Notes under the pieces: generated by a model
Seen by the model: only the letters and a program-made list of their open reading frames with translations
What the model was told of the DNA's origin: nothing
The model's database searches: none
Part shown: one piece after another, positions 19,298 to 29,809 of the stretch
Layout: each line of letters begins with the position of its first letter
Position numbering within the stretch: position 1 is the stretch's first letter
Made by a program: the position numbers and the translations under genes
Assembly: GCA_030530775.1 (NCBI GenBank)
Contig: JAUMUG010000002.1
Span: 124,001 to 188,000, forward strand
Reading direction: 5' to 3'
Origin: Lautropia sp.
GTDB lineage: Bacteria > Pseudomonadota > Gammaproteobacteria > Burkholderiales > Burkholderiaceae_E
DNA length: 64,000 nt

Positions 19298-20647
19298 TCA
19301 AAGGGTGGTCGACACAAGACAACGCTTGTGTTCGATGTGATGCGCGAACTCGTCGCGGTAGTGCTTCAGAAAGCCCCTGACCGGCATGGCGGCGGCATCG
19401 CCCAGCGCACAGATGGTGCGCCCCTGGATATTGGCCGCGACCCTGTCCAGCTCGTCCAGGTCTTCGGGACGGCCAAGACCGTGCTCGATTCGATGCACGA
19501 TGCGGTAGAGCCAGCCCGTACCCTCTCGGCATGGCGTGCACTGGCCGCAGCTTTCTTCATGATAGAAATAGGACAGACGCTCCAAACTGCGGACTGCGCA
19601 TCGGGTCTCGTCCATCACGATGACTGCACCCGAACCCAGCATCGAACCGGCCTTGGCGATGGCGTCATAGTCCATCGTCAGATCCATCATCATGTCGCCC
19701 GGAATCACCGGCGCCGACGAACCACCGGGGATCACCATCTTCAGCTTGTGCCCGTAGCGCACACCACCGGCCAACTGCAGCAGCCTGGAAAACGGCGTGC
19801 CCATCGGAATCTCGTAGTTGCCGGGCAGTTCGACATCACCACCGATCGAGAAAATTTTGGTGCCACCGTTGTTGGGCTTACCAACATCCAGATACGCCTG
19901 GCCACCATGGCGGATGATCCAGGGCACCGCCGCAAAGGTTTCGGTGTTGTTGATGGTGGTCGGCTTGCCGTACAGACCGAAGCTGGCCGGAAAAGGCGGC
20001 TTGAAGCGTGGCTGGCCCTTCTTGCCTTCCAGCGATTCGAGCAGCGCGGTTTCCTCACCGCAGATGTAGGCACCGAAACCATGATGAGCATGCAGCTGGA
20101 ACGAAAAATCGGTGTCCAGAATATGATCACCCAGGTAACCGGCCGCCCTCGCCTGCTCCAGCGCCTCTTCGAAACGCTCGTAGATCCGGAAGATTTCGCC
20201 GTGGATGTAGTTGTAGCCCCGGGAAATGCCCATCGCGTAAGCCGCGATCGTCATACCCTCGATGACGATGTGCGGGTTGTAGCGCAGGATGTCGCGATCT
20301 TTGAAGGTGCCCGGCTCGCCCTCGTCCGAATTGCAGATCAGATATTTCTGGCCGGGAAACTGACGGGGCATGAAGCTCCATTTCAGTCCGGTCGGGAAAC
20401 CCGCTCCGCCCCGGCCACGCAGGCCGGAGGCCTTGACCTCGGCAATGACCTCTTCCGGGGTCATCGGTGGATGGCCGTCCTTGCCGAGAATGCGGCGCAG
20501 CGCCTGATAGCCACCGCGCGCCTCGTAATCCGTCAGCCCCCAGCCGTCGGCCGAATGCAGCCCGGCAAAGATTTGCGGCTCGATATGACGCCCATGAAAA
20601 CAAGTCTCCTGAACCCTGGCGTCGATCTGCAGATCCGTTGCACCCAT
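19298..20647 (-). CDS. nuoF: NADH-quinone oxidoreductase subunit F
   Basis: 449 residues; the NADH and FMN binding subunit. The [17 protein letters not shown] loop, the [17 protein letters not shown] segment and the [12 protein letters not shown] cluster motif with a distal cysteine in TICALGDAA (N3 4Fe-4S) are all present. It lies 21 bases upstream of nuoG and 7 bases after nuoE in operon order. Confidence 0.97.
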   Translation of the reverse strand: MGATDLQIDARVQETCFHGRHIEPQIFAGLHSADGWGLTDYEARGGYQALRRILGKDGHPPMTPEEVIAEVKASGLRGRGGAGFPTGLKWSFMPRQFPGQKYLICNSDEGEPGTFKDRDILRYNPHIVIEGMTIAAYAMGISRGYNYIHGEIFRIYERFEEALEQARAAGYLGDHILDTDFSFQLHAHHGFGAYICGEETALLESLEGKKGQPRFKPPFPASFGLYGKPTTINNTETFAAVPWIIRHGGQAYLDVGKPNNGGTKIFSIGGDVELPGNYEIPMGTPFSRLLQLAGGVRYGHKLKMVIPGGSSAPVIPGDMMMDLTMDYDAIAKAGSMLGSGAVIVMDETRCAVRSLERLSYFYHEESCGQCTPCREGTGWLYRIVHRIEHGLGRPEDLDELDRVAANIQGRTICALGDAAAMPVRGFLKHYRDEFAHHIEHKRCLVSTTL

Positions 20648-20654
20648 GCTCGAT

Positions 20655-21182
20655 TCAATCCTCGTTCCGCAGCTCGTCGATCAGCGCATCGAGCTTGGCG
20701 TTGTCCATGAAACTTTCGACGCGCTTGTCGTTGACCAGACAGATCGGCGCATCGGCACAGGCGCCCAGGCACTCGGTCTCCACCAGCGTGAAGCGGCCGT
20801 CCGGAGTGGTTTCTCCATAGTCGATGCCGAGCTTCTCCTTCAGATACTCGCCGGCACGATCACCCTGGCGCAACGCACAGGGCAGACATGTACAGACACC
20901 TATCTTGAAAGTGCCGACTTCCCTGGTGTTGTACATGTTGTAGAAGGTCGCGACCTCATAGACCGCCACCGGCGCCATACCCAGATAACCGGCGATATCT
21001 TCGATGACCGCAGGCGAAATCCAACCGATCTCGTCCTGCGCGATGGCCAGTGAGGCCATCACCGCCGACTGCGCCTGCTCGGGCGGATACTTCGCCAGCT
21101 CACGGTCGATCCGCTGATAGGCATCGGCCGACAGCAGCCGCTGCACGGGAATGGCTTTTTGGACCGTCTGTACCGTCGTCAT
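20655..21182 (-). CDS. nuoE: NADH-quinone oxidoreductase subunit E
   Basis: 175 residues from ATG 21182, which overlaps the end of nuoD by four bases. A longer open frame continues through nuoD but is not conserved. The thioredoxin-like 2Fe-2S domain has ligands Cys 97, Cys 102, Cys 138 and Cys 142 (C-4-C and C-3-C). It holds cluster N1a, close to FMN in NuoF. Confidence 0.96.
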   Translation of the reverse strand: MTTVQTVQKAIPVQRLLSADAYQRIDRELAKYPPEQAQSAVMASLAIAQDEIGWISPAVIEDIAGYLGMAPVAVYEVATFYNMYNTREVGTFKIGVCTCLPCALRQGDRAGEYLKEKLGIDYGETTPDGRFTLVETECLGACADAPICLVNDKRVESFMDNAKLDALIDELRNED

Positions 21183-22432
21183 CGATCGATCTCTCCGAAC
21201 ACGATATCCTGGGTGCCGATGATGGTGACCACGTCGGCCAGCATGTGTCCCCGTGACATCTCGTCGAGCGCCTGTAGATGCACGAAGCCCGGCGCCCGGA
21301 TCTTGAGCCGATAAGGCTTGTTGGCACCATCGGACACCAGATAGATGCCGAATTCGCCCTTGGGGTGCTCGACTGCCGAATAGACTTCGGACTCGGGCAC
21401 GTGCATGCCTTCGCTGAAATATTTGAAGTGGTGGATCAGCTCTTCCATGTTGCTCTTCATACCGACACGGGGAGGCGGCGCCACCTTGAAGTTGTCGACC
21501 ATCACCGGGCCAGGATTCTGGCGCAGCCATTCGACGCACTGTTTGATGATGCGATTGGACTGGCGCATTTCATTGACGCGTACCAGATAGCGATCGTAGC
21601 AATCGCCGTCGACGCCGACCGGAATGTCGAAATCGAGCCGGTCATAGACCTCGTAGGGCTGGGTCTTGCGCAAATCCCAGACCACCCCCGAGCCGCGCAG
21701 CATCGGGCCGGTCAGACCCAGTGCCTTGGCACGCTCGGGGTCGACCACGCCGATGCCGACCAGACGCTGTTTCCAGATCCGATTGTCGGTCAGCAGCGTT
21801 TCGTACTCGTCGACGCAACCAGGGAAACGCTGGGTGAAGGAATCGATGAAATCGAGCAGCGTGCCTTCGCGATCGAGATTCAGCTCGCGGGCCTTGCTTT
21901 CGCTCAGCCGCTTGGCAGCCTTGAACCTGGGCATCACGTCGGGCAAATCGCCATCGAGCCCGCCCGGCCGGTAATAAGCGGCGTGCATCCGCGCCCCCGA
22001 CACCGCCTCGTAACAGTCGAACAGCGCCTCACGCTCGCGGAATGCATAGAGCAGCACCGCCATCGCACCGACGTCCAACGCGTGTGCGCCGATCCACATC
22101 AGATGGTTCAAGATGCGGGTGATTTCGTCGAACATCACGCGGATGTACTGTGCCCGGATCGGCACTTCGATACCGCACATCCGCTCGACCGCCATCACAT
22201 AGGCATGCTCGTTGCACATCATCGACACGTAATCGAGCCGATCCATGTACGGTAGCGTCTGCAGATAGGTACGAGTTTCGGCCAACTTTTCGGTGGCACG
22301 GTGCAACAGCCCGATGTGTGGATCGGCCCGTTGGATGACCTCGCCGTCCATCTCGAGTACCAGACGCAGCACACCGTGCGCCGCCGGGTGCTGCGGACCA
22401 AAATTGAGTGTATAGTTTTTGATCTCGGCCAT
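21179..22432 (-). CDS. nuoD: NADH-quinone oxidoreductase subunit D
   Basis: 417 residues from ATG 22432, chosen because the [20 protein letters not shown] start is the common one in this order; an in-frame start at 22480 would overlap nuoC. It is the 49-kDa-type quinone-site subunit, related to the large subunit of NiFe hydrogenases. Conserved blocks [23 protein letters not shown] and the C-terminal DIVFGEIDR ending are present. Confidence 0.97.
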   Translation of the reverse strand: MAEIKNYTLNFGPQHPAAHGVLRLVLEMDGEVIQRADPHIGLLHRATEKLAETRTYLQTLPYMDRLDYVSMMCNEHAYVMAVERMCGIEVPIRAQYIRVMFDEITRILNHLMWIGAHALDVGAMAVLLYAFREREALFDCYEAVSGARMHAAYYRPGGLDGDLPDVMPRFKAAKRLSESKARELNLDREGTLLDFIDSFTQRFPGCVDEYETLLTDNRIWKQRLVGIGVVDPERAKALGLTGPMLRGSGVVWDLRKTQPYEVYDRLDFDIPVGVDGDCYDRYLVRVNEMRQSNRIIKQCVEWLRQNPGPVMVDNFKVAPPPRVGMKSNMEELIHHFKYFSEGMHVPESEVYSAVEHPKGEFGIYLVSDGANKPYRLKIRAPGFVHLQALDEMSRGHMLADVVTIIGTQDIVFGEIDR

Positions 22433-22439
22433 GGTCTGC

Positions 22440-23048
22440 TCACTGCTCCCGGTTGCCACTGCCGGCATAGCCGGGCTCACGAACGACGCGAGGCACGTTT
22501 TCGCGGGGTTCGATGGTGACGGGTTGATAGACGACGCGCTTGAGCTTTTCGTCGTAGCGCATCTCGGTGTAGCCGGACACCGGAAAATCCTTGCGGAAGG
22601 GATGGCCGATGAAACCGTAGTCGGTCAGGATACGGCGCAGATCGGGGTGGCCCGAGAAGACGATGCCGAACAGATCGAATGCTTCGCGCTCGAACCAGTT
22701 GGCGCAGGGCCAGATGTCGGTGACCGAGTCGATGGCCGGTTGCTCGTCATCGCTACAGAAAGCGCGCAACCGCATGCGTTGATTGTGCCGGATGCTGAGC
22801 AACTGCAGCACCACCGCAAAGCGCGGCCCGTCCCAGACCGCGTTGCCGTAGGTGGAATAATCGATACCGCACAGATCGATCATGACCTCGAAGTCGAGGC
22901 GTTGGTCGTTTCGCAGACGTTCGCAGACGATGTGATGACAGTCGGCACTGATCTCGACCGTCACTTCGTTCAGCTCGGTGGACGAGCCGAGGATTCTCTC
23001 CCCCAAGGCGTCCTGCAACGCCACCATGAGTCGTTCGTTCTTCTTCAT
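22440..23048 (-). CDS. nuoC: NADH-quinone oxidoreductase subunit C
   Basis: 202 residues. The 30-kDa signature [28 protein letters not shown] (given here as two joined motifs) is clear, followed by HPFRKDFP. NuoC is separate from NuoD here, unlike the fused NuoCD of enterobacteria. It lies 2 bases downstream of nuoB. Confidence 0.96.
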   Translation of the reverse strand: MKKNERLMVALQDALGERILGSSTELNEVTVEISADCHHIVCERLRNDQRLDFEVMIDLCGIDYSTYGNAVWDGPRFAVVLQLLSIRHNQRMRLRAFCSDDEQPAIDSVTDIWPCANWFEREAFDLFGIVFSGHPDLRRILTDYGFIGHPFRKDFPVSGYTEMRYDEKLKRVVYQPVTIEPRENVPRVVREPGYAGSGNREQ

Positions 23049-23050
23049 GG

Positions 23051-23527
23051 TCAGCGCGCAATCGTGTAGGTTTCGCGGATCTTGCGCTGAAGCTGGATGA
23101 TGCCGTAGATCAAGGCTTCAGCCGTCGGGGGACAACCCGGCACATAGATATCGACTGGGACGATGCGATCACAGCCGCGCACCACCGAATAGGAATAGTG
23201 ATAGTAGCCTCCACCGTTGGCACAGGAGCCCATCGAGATCACCCAGCGCGGTTCGGGCATCTGATCGTAGACCTTGCGCAAGGCCGGCGCCATCTTGTTG
23301 CACAGGGTACCAGCCACGATCATCACATCGGAATGGCGCGGACTGGGCCGGAAGATCACGCCGAAGCGGTCGAGATCATAACGTGAAGCGCCCGCGTGCA
23401 TCATCTCGACCGCACAACAGGCCAGACCAAAGGTCATCGACCAAAGCGAACCCGTCCGGGTCCAGTTGATCAGCTTGTCGAGATTCGTGGTGACGAACCC
23501 CTCGTTCAAAACGCCCTCGATACTCAT
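23051..23527 (-). CDS. nuoB: NADH-quinone oxidoreductase subunit B
   Basis: 158 residues from ATG 23527. The N2 cluster ligands Cys 37 and Cys 38 ([10 protein letters not shown]), Cys 102 (GSCANGGG) and Cys 132 (PGCPPT) are complete. The frame stays open upstream to 23755 but that part has no family similarity, so the shorter start is preferred. Odd: 256 bases separate this start from the nuoA stop. Confidence 0.96.
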   Translation of the reverse strand: MSIEGVLNEGFVTTNLDKLINWTRTGSLWSMTFGLACCAVEMMHAGASRYDLDRFGVIFRPSPRHSDVMIVAGTLCNKMAPALRKVYDQMPEPRWVISMGSCANGGGYYHYSYSVVRGCDRIVPVDIYVPGCPPTAEALIYGIIQLQRKIRETYTIAR

Positions 23528-23783
23528 CGATATCCCACCGAAAGATGTGCTGCGCCGATACAGCACGCTGCCACGCCCGACCACACTTGAGCCAATTTTG
23601 GCCAAGCCAGTATGCGCCGCTTTGCCCTCGGTCAAACCATCTGCTCGCTCATGCCGGCAAGCCTGGATCACAGCGGGATCGAATACTGCCAATCGGCGCA
23701 CAAATAGCGCCCGGGGCCACCCGGCCCTTTCACCCCCGTGAATTCCGCGGCTCAAACACCCGACGTGGCGCCAGCCGCGACGA
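23528..23783. other. long nuoA-nuoB intergenic gap
   Basis: Between the nuoA stop and nuoB start lie 256 bases, while all other nuo junctions here are 28 bases or less or overlap. The minus strand stays open in the nuoB frame but reads as low-complexity without a known domain. I see no tRNA, insertion element end or clear terminator. Confidence 0.5.
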
Positions 23784-24143
23784 TCACTCCCAATTCAGGG
23801 CGCCCTTGCCCCATTCAAAGATGAAACCGACCACCAGAATGGCCAGAAACACCATCATCGAGATGAAGCCGGCGAAGCCGATCGAGCCAAGCGAAACCGC
23901 CCACGGGAACAGGAAGGCGATCTCGAGGTCAAACAGAATGAAAAGGATGGCCACCAAGTAGTAGCGGACGTCTACCTGCATGCGGGCATCACCAAATGCC
24001 TCGAAACCACATTCGTAAGCGGAGAGTTTTTCCGGGTCGGGCCTGGACGGCCCCAGCAGTTTGCCGATCAGCATCGGGGCGATGCCGATGAAAGCGCCAA
24101 CCAACAAGAAGAGCAGAACCGGAAGATAGTTGTTCAAATCCAC
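23784..24143 (-). CDS. nuoA: NADH-quinone oxidoreductase subunit A
   Basis: 119 residues, three membrane helices. The loop [15 protein letters not shown] with its conserved cysteine near the quinone site and the [12 protein letters not shown] helix are typical. It is the first gene of the complex I operon; the promoter must lie between it and the tRNA-Leu gene at 24243-24327 or further upstream. Confidence 0.97.
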   Translation of the reverse strand: MDLNNYLPVLLFLLVGAFIGIAPMLIGKLLGPSRPDPEKLSAYECGFEAFGDARMQVDVRYYLVAILFILFDLEIAFLFPWAVSLGSIGFAGFISMMVFLAILVVGFIFEWGKGALNWE

Positions 24144-24242
24144 TCTTCATCTCCTCTCAGCGCAACGAGCCCGAACAGAAAACCCGGCGACCCTGCAGCA
24201 CGGATCCGACCGGATTCTTTGGGCATTCGTTTTCGTTTGATT

Positions 24243-24327
24243 TGGTGCCGACGGCGAGACTCGAACTCGCACAGCTTCCGCCACTACCCCCTCAAGATAG
24301 CGTGTCTACCAATTTCACCACGTCGGC
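24243..24327 (-). tRNA. tRNA-Leu(GAG)
   Basis: On the minus strand the acceptor GCCGACG pairs with CGTCGGC, followed by A and an encoded CCA (24243-24245). The anticodon stem CTATC/GGTAG closes loop TTGAGGG, giving anticodon GAG for CUY leucine codons. A long variable arm and GTTCGAGTC T-loop are present. Position between secG and nuoA is a conserved feature in Burkholderiales. Confidence 0.95.
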
Positions 24328-24518
24328 AATCGGGCTATCTTACTGCGTTTCTCGACATGACGCGAGCACCCAACCATAGATATTTGCAATGCAACAAACA
24401 AAATCCCTTCGACAAAATCAATCATCGAAGGGAGAGCGCATCCCATGACGGCACGTCGTGGAAAGTGCCATGGTCCCCCTGCCCACCATGAGGGACGTGA
24501 AAGACCCGCTGCTTCCGC

Positions 24519-24547
24519 CTGGGAGGCCGCAATTGCCAGCCTCCCAG
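24519..24547 (-). terminator. hairpin downstream of secG
   Basis: CTGGGAGGC (24519-24527) and GCCTCCCAG (24539-24547) form a 9-bp stem starting 21 bases after the secG stop. There is no T run beyond it on the minus strand, so it may be a weak terminator or an RNA 3' end stabiliser between secG and tRNA-Leu. Confidence 0.4.
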
Positions 24548-24567
24548 CCCAGCACCGCACAAACTGA

Positions 24568-25011
24568 TTACTTTTTATCGGCCGGAGCGGGCGCAGGTAC
24601 GCTTTCGTCACCGGCGGCGGCCGGCGCCTGGGGTACGGCATCCGCGCCACCCTGCGTGGCCGGCGCGGCGGGCACCTCGCCCGGTGCAGTCGGTATCGAG
24701 GACTCGGCCGGCAAATCCAGTCCGTCCATCAAACTGCCACCACCGGACCTGCCTTCCGAACCGGAACCTCCCGGATGCGCGATGAAAGCCAGTGCCAGCG
24801 TGCTGGCGAAGAAAACAGTTGCCAGAATACCGGTCAGGCGTGAAAGGAAATTGGCGGAACCGGATGCACCAAACAGGCTACCGGATGCACCGGAACCGAA
24901 AGCAGCGCCCATATCGGCCCCCTTGCCATGCTGCAGCAGAACCAGCAGGATGACACCGAGAGCCGACAGCACCAACAGAACCAGCGCAACGGTATGGAAA
25001 ATATCGTTCAT
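24568..25011 (-). CDS. secG: preprotein translocase subunit SecG
   Basis: 147 residues. Two membrane helices (about 5-25 and 55-75) flank the conserved loop [25 protein letters not shown], the SecG hallmark. SecG assists SecYEG-mediated export across the inner membrane. The C-terminal 65 residues are rich in Pro, Ala and Gly and are longer than in E. coli SecG (110 residues) but such tails are common in this order. It follows tpiA by 12 bases and is likely cotranscribed. Confidence 0.95.
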   Translation of the reverse strand: MNDIFHTVALVLLVLSALGVILLVLLQHGKGADMGAAFGSGASGSLFGASGSANFLSRLTGILATVFFASTLALAFIAHPGGSGSEGRSGGGSLMDGLDLPAESSIPTAPGEVPAAPATQGGADAVPQAPAAAGDESVPAPAPADKK

Positions 25012-25023
25012 TCAGTATCCCAG

Positions 25024-25815
25024 TCAGGCGGCAGCCCCCACGGCTGCCTTGCAGATGCCCGCGAAATCATCGGCGATCAACGAGGCACCGCCGATCAGGC
25101 CACCATCGACATCCGCACCGGCAAACAGTTCGGCAGCATTGGAGGCCTTGACCGAACCACCATACAGGATACGGACCGACGCTGCAGCCGCATAACCGCT
25201 GGCGGCCAGACGCTCGCGTAGGAACCGATGAACGGCCTGCGCCTGTTCGGGTGTGGCAGTCAGACCGGTGCCGATGGCCCAGATGGGCTCATAGGCCAAT
25301 ACGAAGGCCGATGCGGGCTGACGCTCGAGCACCGGCAGCACGGCATCGAGCTGACGGGCCAGCGAGACTTCGGTGTCGCCGGTCTTGCGCTCCTCGAGCG
25401 TTTCACCGATACAAATCACCGGAACCAGGCCTGCATCGATGGCGGTCTGGGCCTTGTTGGCCACCACTTCATCGGTTTCGCCGTAGAGCTGTCGACGCTC
25501 GGAGTGACCGACCAGCACCCAGCGGCAACCCAGATCTTTCAGCATGCCAGAAGACACTTCACCAGTGAAGGCTCCGTCCTGCTGCGTGGAAAGATTTTGC
25601 GCACCGACCGTGATCGCAGTACCGGAAAGCTGCGAAACCGCTTGCGACAGGTAGGGAAATGGCGGACAGACTGCAACATCGATGGCATCGGAACCGCTGG
25701 CCAACGATGCCCGCAGCGAGGTCAGCAAGGCTTCGTTTGCTGCTGCACGACCATTCATTTTCCAGTTGCCCATCACCAGCGGGCGACGTTTGCCGTTGGC
25801 ATTTGAATCTGGCAT
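25024..25815 (-). CDS. tpiA: triosephosphate isomerase
   Basis: 263 residues, TIM barrel. Catalytic residues are visible: Lys 19 in GNWKMNG, His 104 in VGHSERR and Glu 176 in AYEPIWAIGTG, followed by the phosphate-gripping GGSV block near the C-terminus. It interconverts dihydroxyacetone phosphate and glyceraldehyde 3-phosphate in glycolysis. Length is typical. It starts the tpiA-secG-tRNA-nuo block. Confidence 0.97.
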   Translation of the reverse strand: MPDSNANGKRRPLVMGNWKMNGRAAANEALLTSLRASLASGSDAIDVAVCPPFPYLSQAVSQLSGTAITVGAQNLSTQQDGAFTGEVSSGMLKDLGCRWVLVGHSERRQLYGETDEVVANKAQTAIDAGLVPVICIGETLEERKTGDTEVSLARQLDAVLPVLERQPASAFVLAYEPIWAIGTGLTATPEQAQAVHRFLRERLAASGYAAAASVRILYGGSVKASNAAELFAGADVDGGLIGGASLIADDFAGICKAAVGAAA

Positions 25816-25925
25816 GACTATTTACGAAATGAATGAGAGAAGGAACCGTCATGGACCCAGCCCTCGGAACCACAGGCTACGGCCATTCAGAACGGCGTAG
25901 ATGTGACAAAGATTGTATCGTTCAG

Positions 25926-25951
25926 GAAAAACGAGGGTCAAACGAGACCCC
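25926..25951 (-). terminator. rho-independent terminator of pssA
   Basis: On the minus strand GGGTC (from 25950) pairs with GACCC (to 25935) around a 6-base loop, followed by TCGTTTTT. It begins 12 bases after the pssA stop and separates pssA from tpiA. The stem is short. Confidence 0.6.
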
Positions 25952-25961
25952 CTGGAGCATA

Positions 25962-26924
25962 TCAACTAACCGGGTTCGTACCGCGTTTTCGTGCTTGGCG
26001 ACGTTTGAATCGGCGCCATAACAACATGATGTGTCCGGAAAAACCGTAGCAGGTGAACAGCAGAAACAGGATGCTGGGCGGATCGGAAGACACCAGTACC
26101 AGTGCCAGCATGATCAGGATCAGCACCACGAAAGGCACGGCACGACGCAGATTGAAGTCCTTGAAGGAATAGAACGGTGAGTTCGATACCATGCTGAGAC
26201 CGGCATAAACCGTCATCAGCCAGGCCAACCAGTTCAGATCGGTGCCGGTGGCGGCAATCCAGCGCGCGTCGCGCCAATCGGTTGCCACCCAGACCAGACC
26301 GGCCACCAGCGCCGCGGCCGCCGGGCTCGGCAGCCCCTGAAAAAAACGCTTGTCGACCACCTTGATATTGGTGTTGAAGCGCGCCAGCCGCAGAGCGGCA
26401 CCGGCCACATAGATGAAGGCAGCCAACCACCCCCACTGCCCCATGCCGGTCATCGCCCACGAATAGATGACGACGGCCGGCGCCGCACCGAAGGAGATCA
26501 CATCGGCCAGCGAATCATATTGTTCACCGAAGGCGCTCTGGGTGTTGGTCAGCCGTGCCACCCGACCATCGAGGCTGTCGAGGAACATCGCAAAGAAAAT
26601 GGCGATGGCTGCGTGCTGGAAACGGCCATTCATCGCCATCACGATGGCATAGAACCCACAGAACAGATTACCGGTGGTGAACAGATTGGGCAGCAGATAG
26701 ATGGCCCGCCGCTTCACCTGCGGCGGGCCATCCTGCCCATGCCCGCCAAATCCTTCATGATTCACAGCCGACGGACTGGCTGCCGGTTGCGACTGCCGCC
26801 GGAACTCGGCCGCCAGACGACGGTGACGCCGCAATCGAAAACGCCGGGCGGGTGTCCTCTCTTCGGAAGCGCCCGTGGGCTGCCCTCCGTCCTGCTTCAT
26901 CGGTGGCTCGGTCATTTCAGTCAT
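25962..26924 (-). CDS. pssA: CDP-diacylglycerol-serine O-phosphatidyltransferase
   Basis: 320 residues from ATG 26924, which has a GGAAGAG site just upstream; a start at 26960 would overlap the oxygenase gene. The CDP-alcohol phosphatidyltransferase motif D--DG--AR-8-G---D---D appears as DSLDGRVAR and GEQYDSLAD. Several membrane helices follow the RRAIYLLPNLFTTGNLFCGF start that is typical of subclass II PssA. The first 85 residues are Arg/Gln-rich and lack a known domain. It makes phosphatidylserine, precursor of phosphatidylethanolamine. No phosphatidylserine decarboxylase gene is next to it. Confidence 0.92.
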   Translation of the reverse strand: MTEMTEPPMKQDGGQPTGASEERTPARRFRLRRHRRLAAEFRRQSQPAASPSAVNHEGFGGHGQDGPPQVKRRAIYLLPNLFTTGNLFCGFYAIVMAMNGRFQHAAIAIFFAMFLDSLDGRVARLTNTQSAFGEQYDSLADVISFGAAPAVVIYSWAMTGMGQWGWLAAFIYVAGAALRLARFNTNIKVVDKRFFQGLPSPAAAALVAGLVWVATDWRDARWIAATGTDLNWLAWLMTVYAGLSMVSNSPFYSFKDFNLRRAVPFVVLILIMLALVLVSSDPPSILFLLFTCYGFSGHIMLLWRRFKRRQARKRGTNPVS

Positions 26925-26946
26925 GCTCTTCCCGACGGATGATCCG

Positions 26947-27861
26947 TCATACCTGCTCATAGGGCCGCTCGCGCAACCATTTGGTCATGATCCATTTCTC
27001 GCCGCGAACGACCGGCATACCGGCATGCAGGCAGCGGGAATCCAACTCGCCCTCGGCATTCTGATATTCGAAATAGACCGCCGATCCCTTGATCGGCTTG
27101 ACCGACAGATCGAGATCCGGGAAATGGGTGTCCCCTCCCTCCTCGACATCATTCAGATATATCACCAGGGTGGCGATGCGTTGCCCGCCCACCTGCGTCA
27201 GCACCTTGGTGCCTGCATCGGCCGGATCGAAATAATCCTGGTGGGCCAGATACTCGCCCCCGATGCCATAGTGCAGCATCTGCAGCGGTTCGCCCCGATT
27301 GACCGGCAGACCGACCAGATCACTGATCCGCGCTTCGATACGCTGAATCAGATCGTTCTCTCCCCGGTCGAAATGACTGCCCTCGCTCTTGCGCACACTG
27401 CTCTGGTAACTGCCGCCGCTTTCGCGATCGACCACTTCCGAACGTTTCATCCGACCGGCAGACCACTCGATCAGCTGATCGCATTCCGCGTGCGAAACCA
27501 GGCCACGGATCAGCGCCACATTCGGATCGAGCAACACGAAGCCCAGCTCCACCTCGCGATCATGTACCCGGAAGCGCGTCTGCGTCGGAATCCGGATCGG
27601 CGAAGCCCGATAGACGGGTGCAAGCAAGTCCTCGGCCTGCGACGCCCCCTTCAGCCGCTCGCCCATCGCACCGATGATACCGACCGCATGTGCCGAAAAG
27701 CTCGGATCGAAGCCATTGTCGACCATGATGCGTACCAGATCGGCCGGCACACAGCCGCGCATCACATTGGAAGTGATCCAATCCTGCCAACTCTCGGGCA
27801 AATGGACATGGCCCGTTCCGGAACGGGCCATCGGGTCGGAGGGGGTCGATTTATCGCTCAT
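26947..27861 (-). CDS. 2OG-Fe(II) oxygenase, prolyl 4-hydroxylase type
   Basis: 304 residues from ATG 27861 (an ATG at 27903 is possible). The C-terminal 190 residues form the double-stranded beta helix: iron ligands His 207 and Asp 209 in LAHQDYFD and His 279 in CLHAG, and 2-oxoglutarate-binding Lys 289 in RGEKW. RIATLVIYLNDVEEGGDT is the usual core strand. It resembles bacterial prolyl hydroxylases; substrate unknown. The first 95 residues may form a small helical domain. It ends 22 bases before the pssA start, so the two may be cotranscribed. Confidence 0.85.
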   Translation of the reverse strand: MSDKSTPSDPMARSGTGHVHLPESWQDWITSNVMRGCVPADLVRIMVDNGFDPSFSAHAVGIIGAMGERLKGASQAEDLLAPVYRASPIRIPTQTRFRVHDREVELGFVLLDPNVALIRGLVSHAECDQLIEWSAGRMKRSEVVDRESGGSYQSSVRKSEGSHFDRGENDLIQRIEARISDLVGLPVNRGEPLQMLHYGIGGEYLAHQDYFDPADAGTKVLTQVGGQRIATLVIYLNDVEEGGDTHFPDLDLSVKPIKGSAVYFEYQNAEGELDSRCLHAGMPVVRGEKWIMTKWLRERPYEQV

Positions 27862-28158
27862 AACTCCAGTACGATCGCCGGATCCATCGAACCCGACGGA
27901 CAAAACTCGCTGCTGCTTCGATCAGGAGAGTGGCCGAGCCACCCGTGATACGGCCGTGCCCCGGCATCACTCCCGGACCTCGAACCTCGAACTGCGGCAA
28001 TGACCGAGGGCGTGGTGGACACCACCGACATTCTGCCCGCTTCCGAGCCACAACGCGGCTCCCTGCGGACAGCGATCGACCGCGCCGGGCTCATGGCCAC
28101 TGCCGGCCACGATACCCGGACGACGCCGGACCATCCCGTGATCCGGCTGCGGCTCCGA
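27862..28158. other. intergenic region between oxygenase gene and ilvC
   Basis: 297 bases downstream of ilvC and upstream of the oxygenase gene on the minus strand. No gene is recognised. I saw no strong terminator hairpin with T run for ilvC. Confidence 0.4.
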
Positions 28159-29798
<1,640 letters not shown>

Positions 29799-29809
29799 GG
29801 CATGCTCCC

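Noticed and set aside
12676-20710. Very long open frames antisense to nuoL, nuoH, nuoG and nuoF (up to 884 codons)
   Set aside because: They mirror codon structure of GC-rich genes on the other strand, are rich in His, Arg and Gln, lack ribosome sites and resemble no family.
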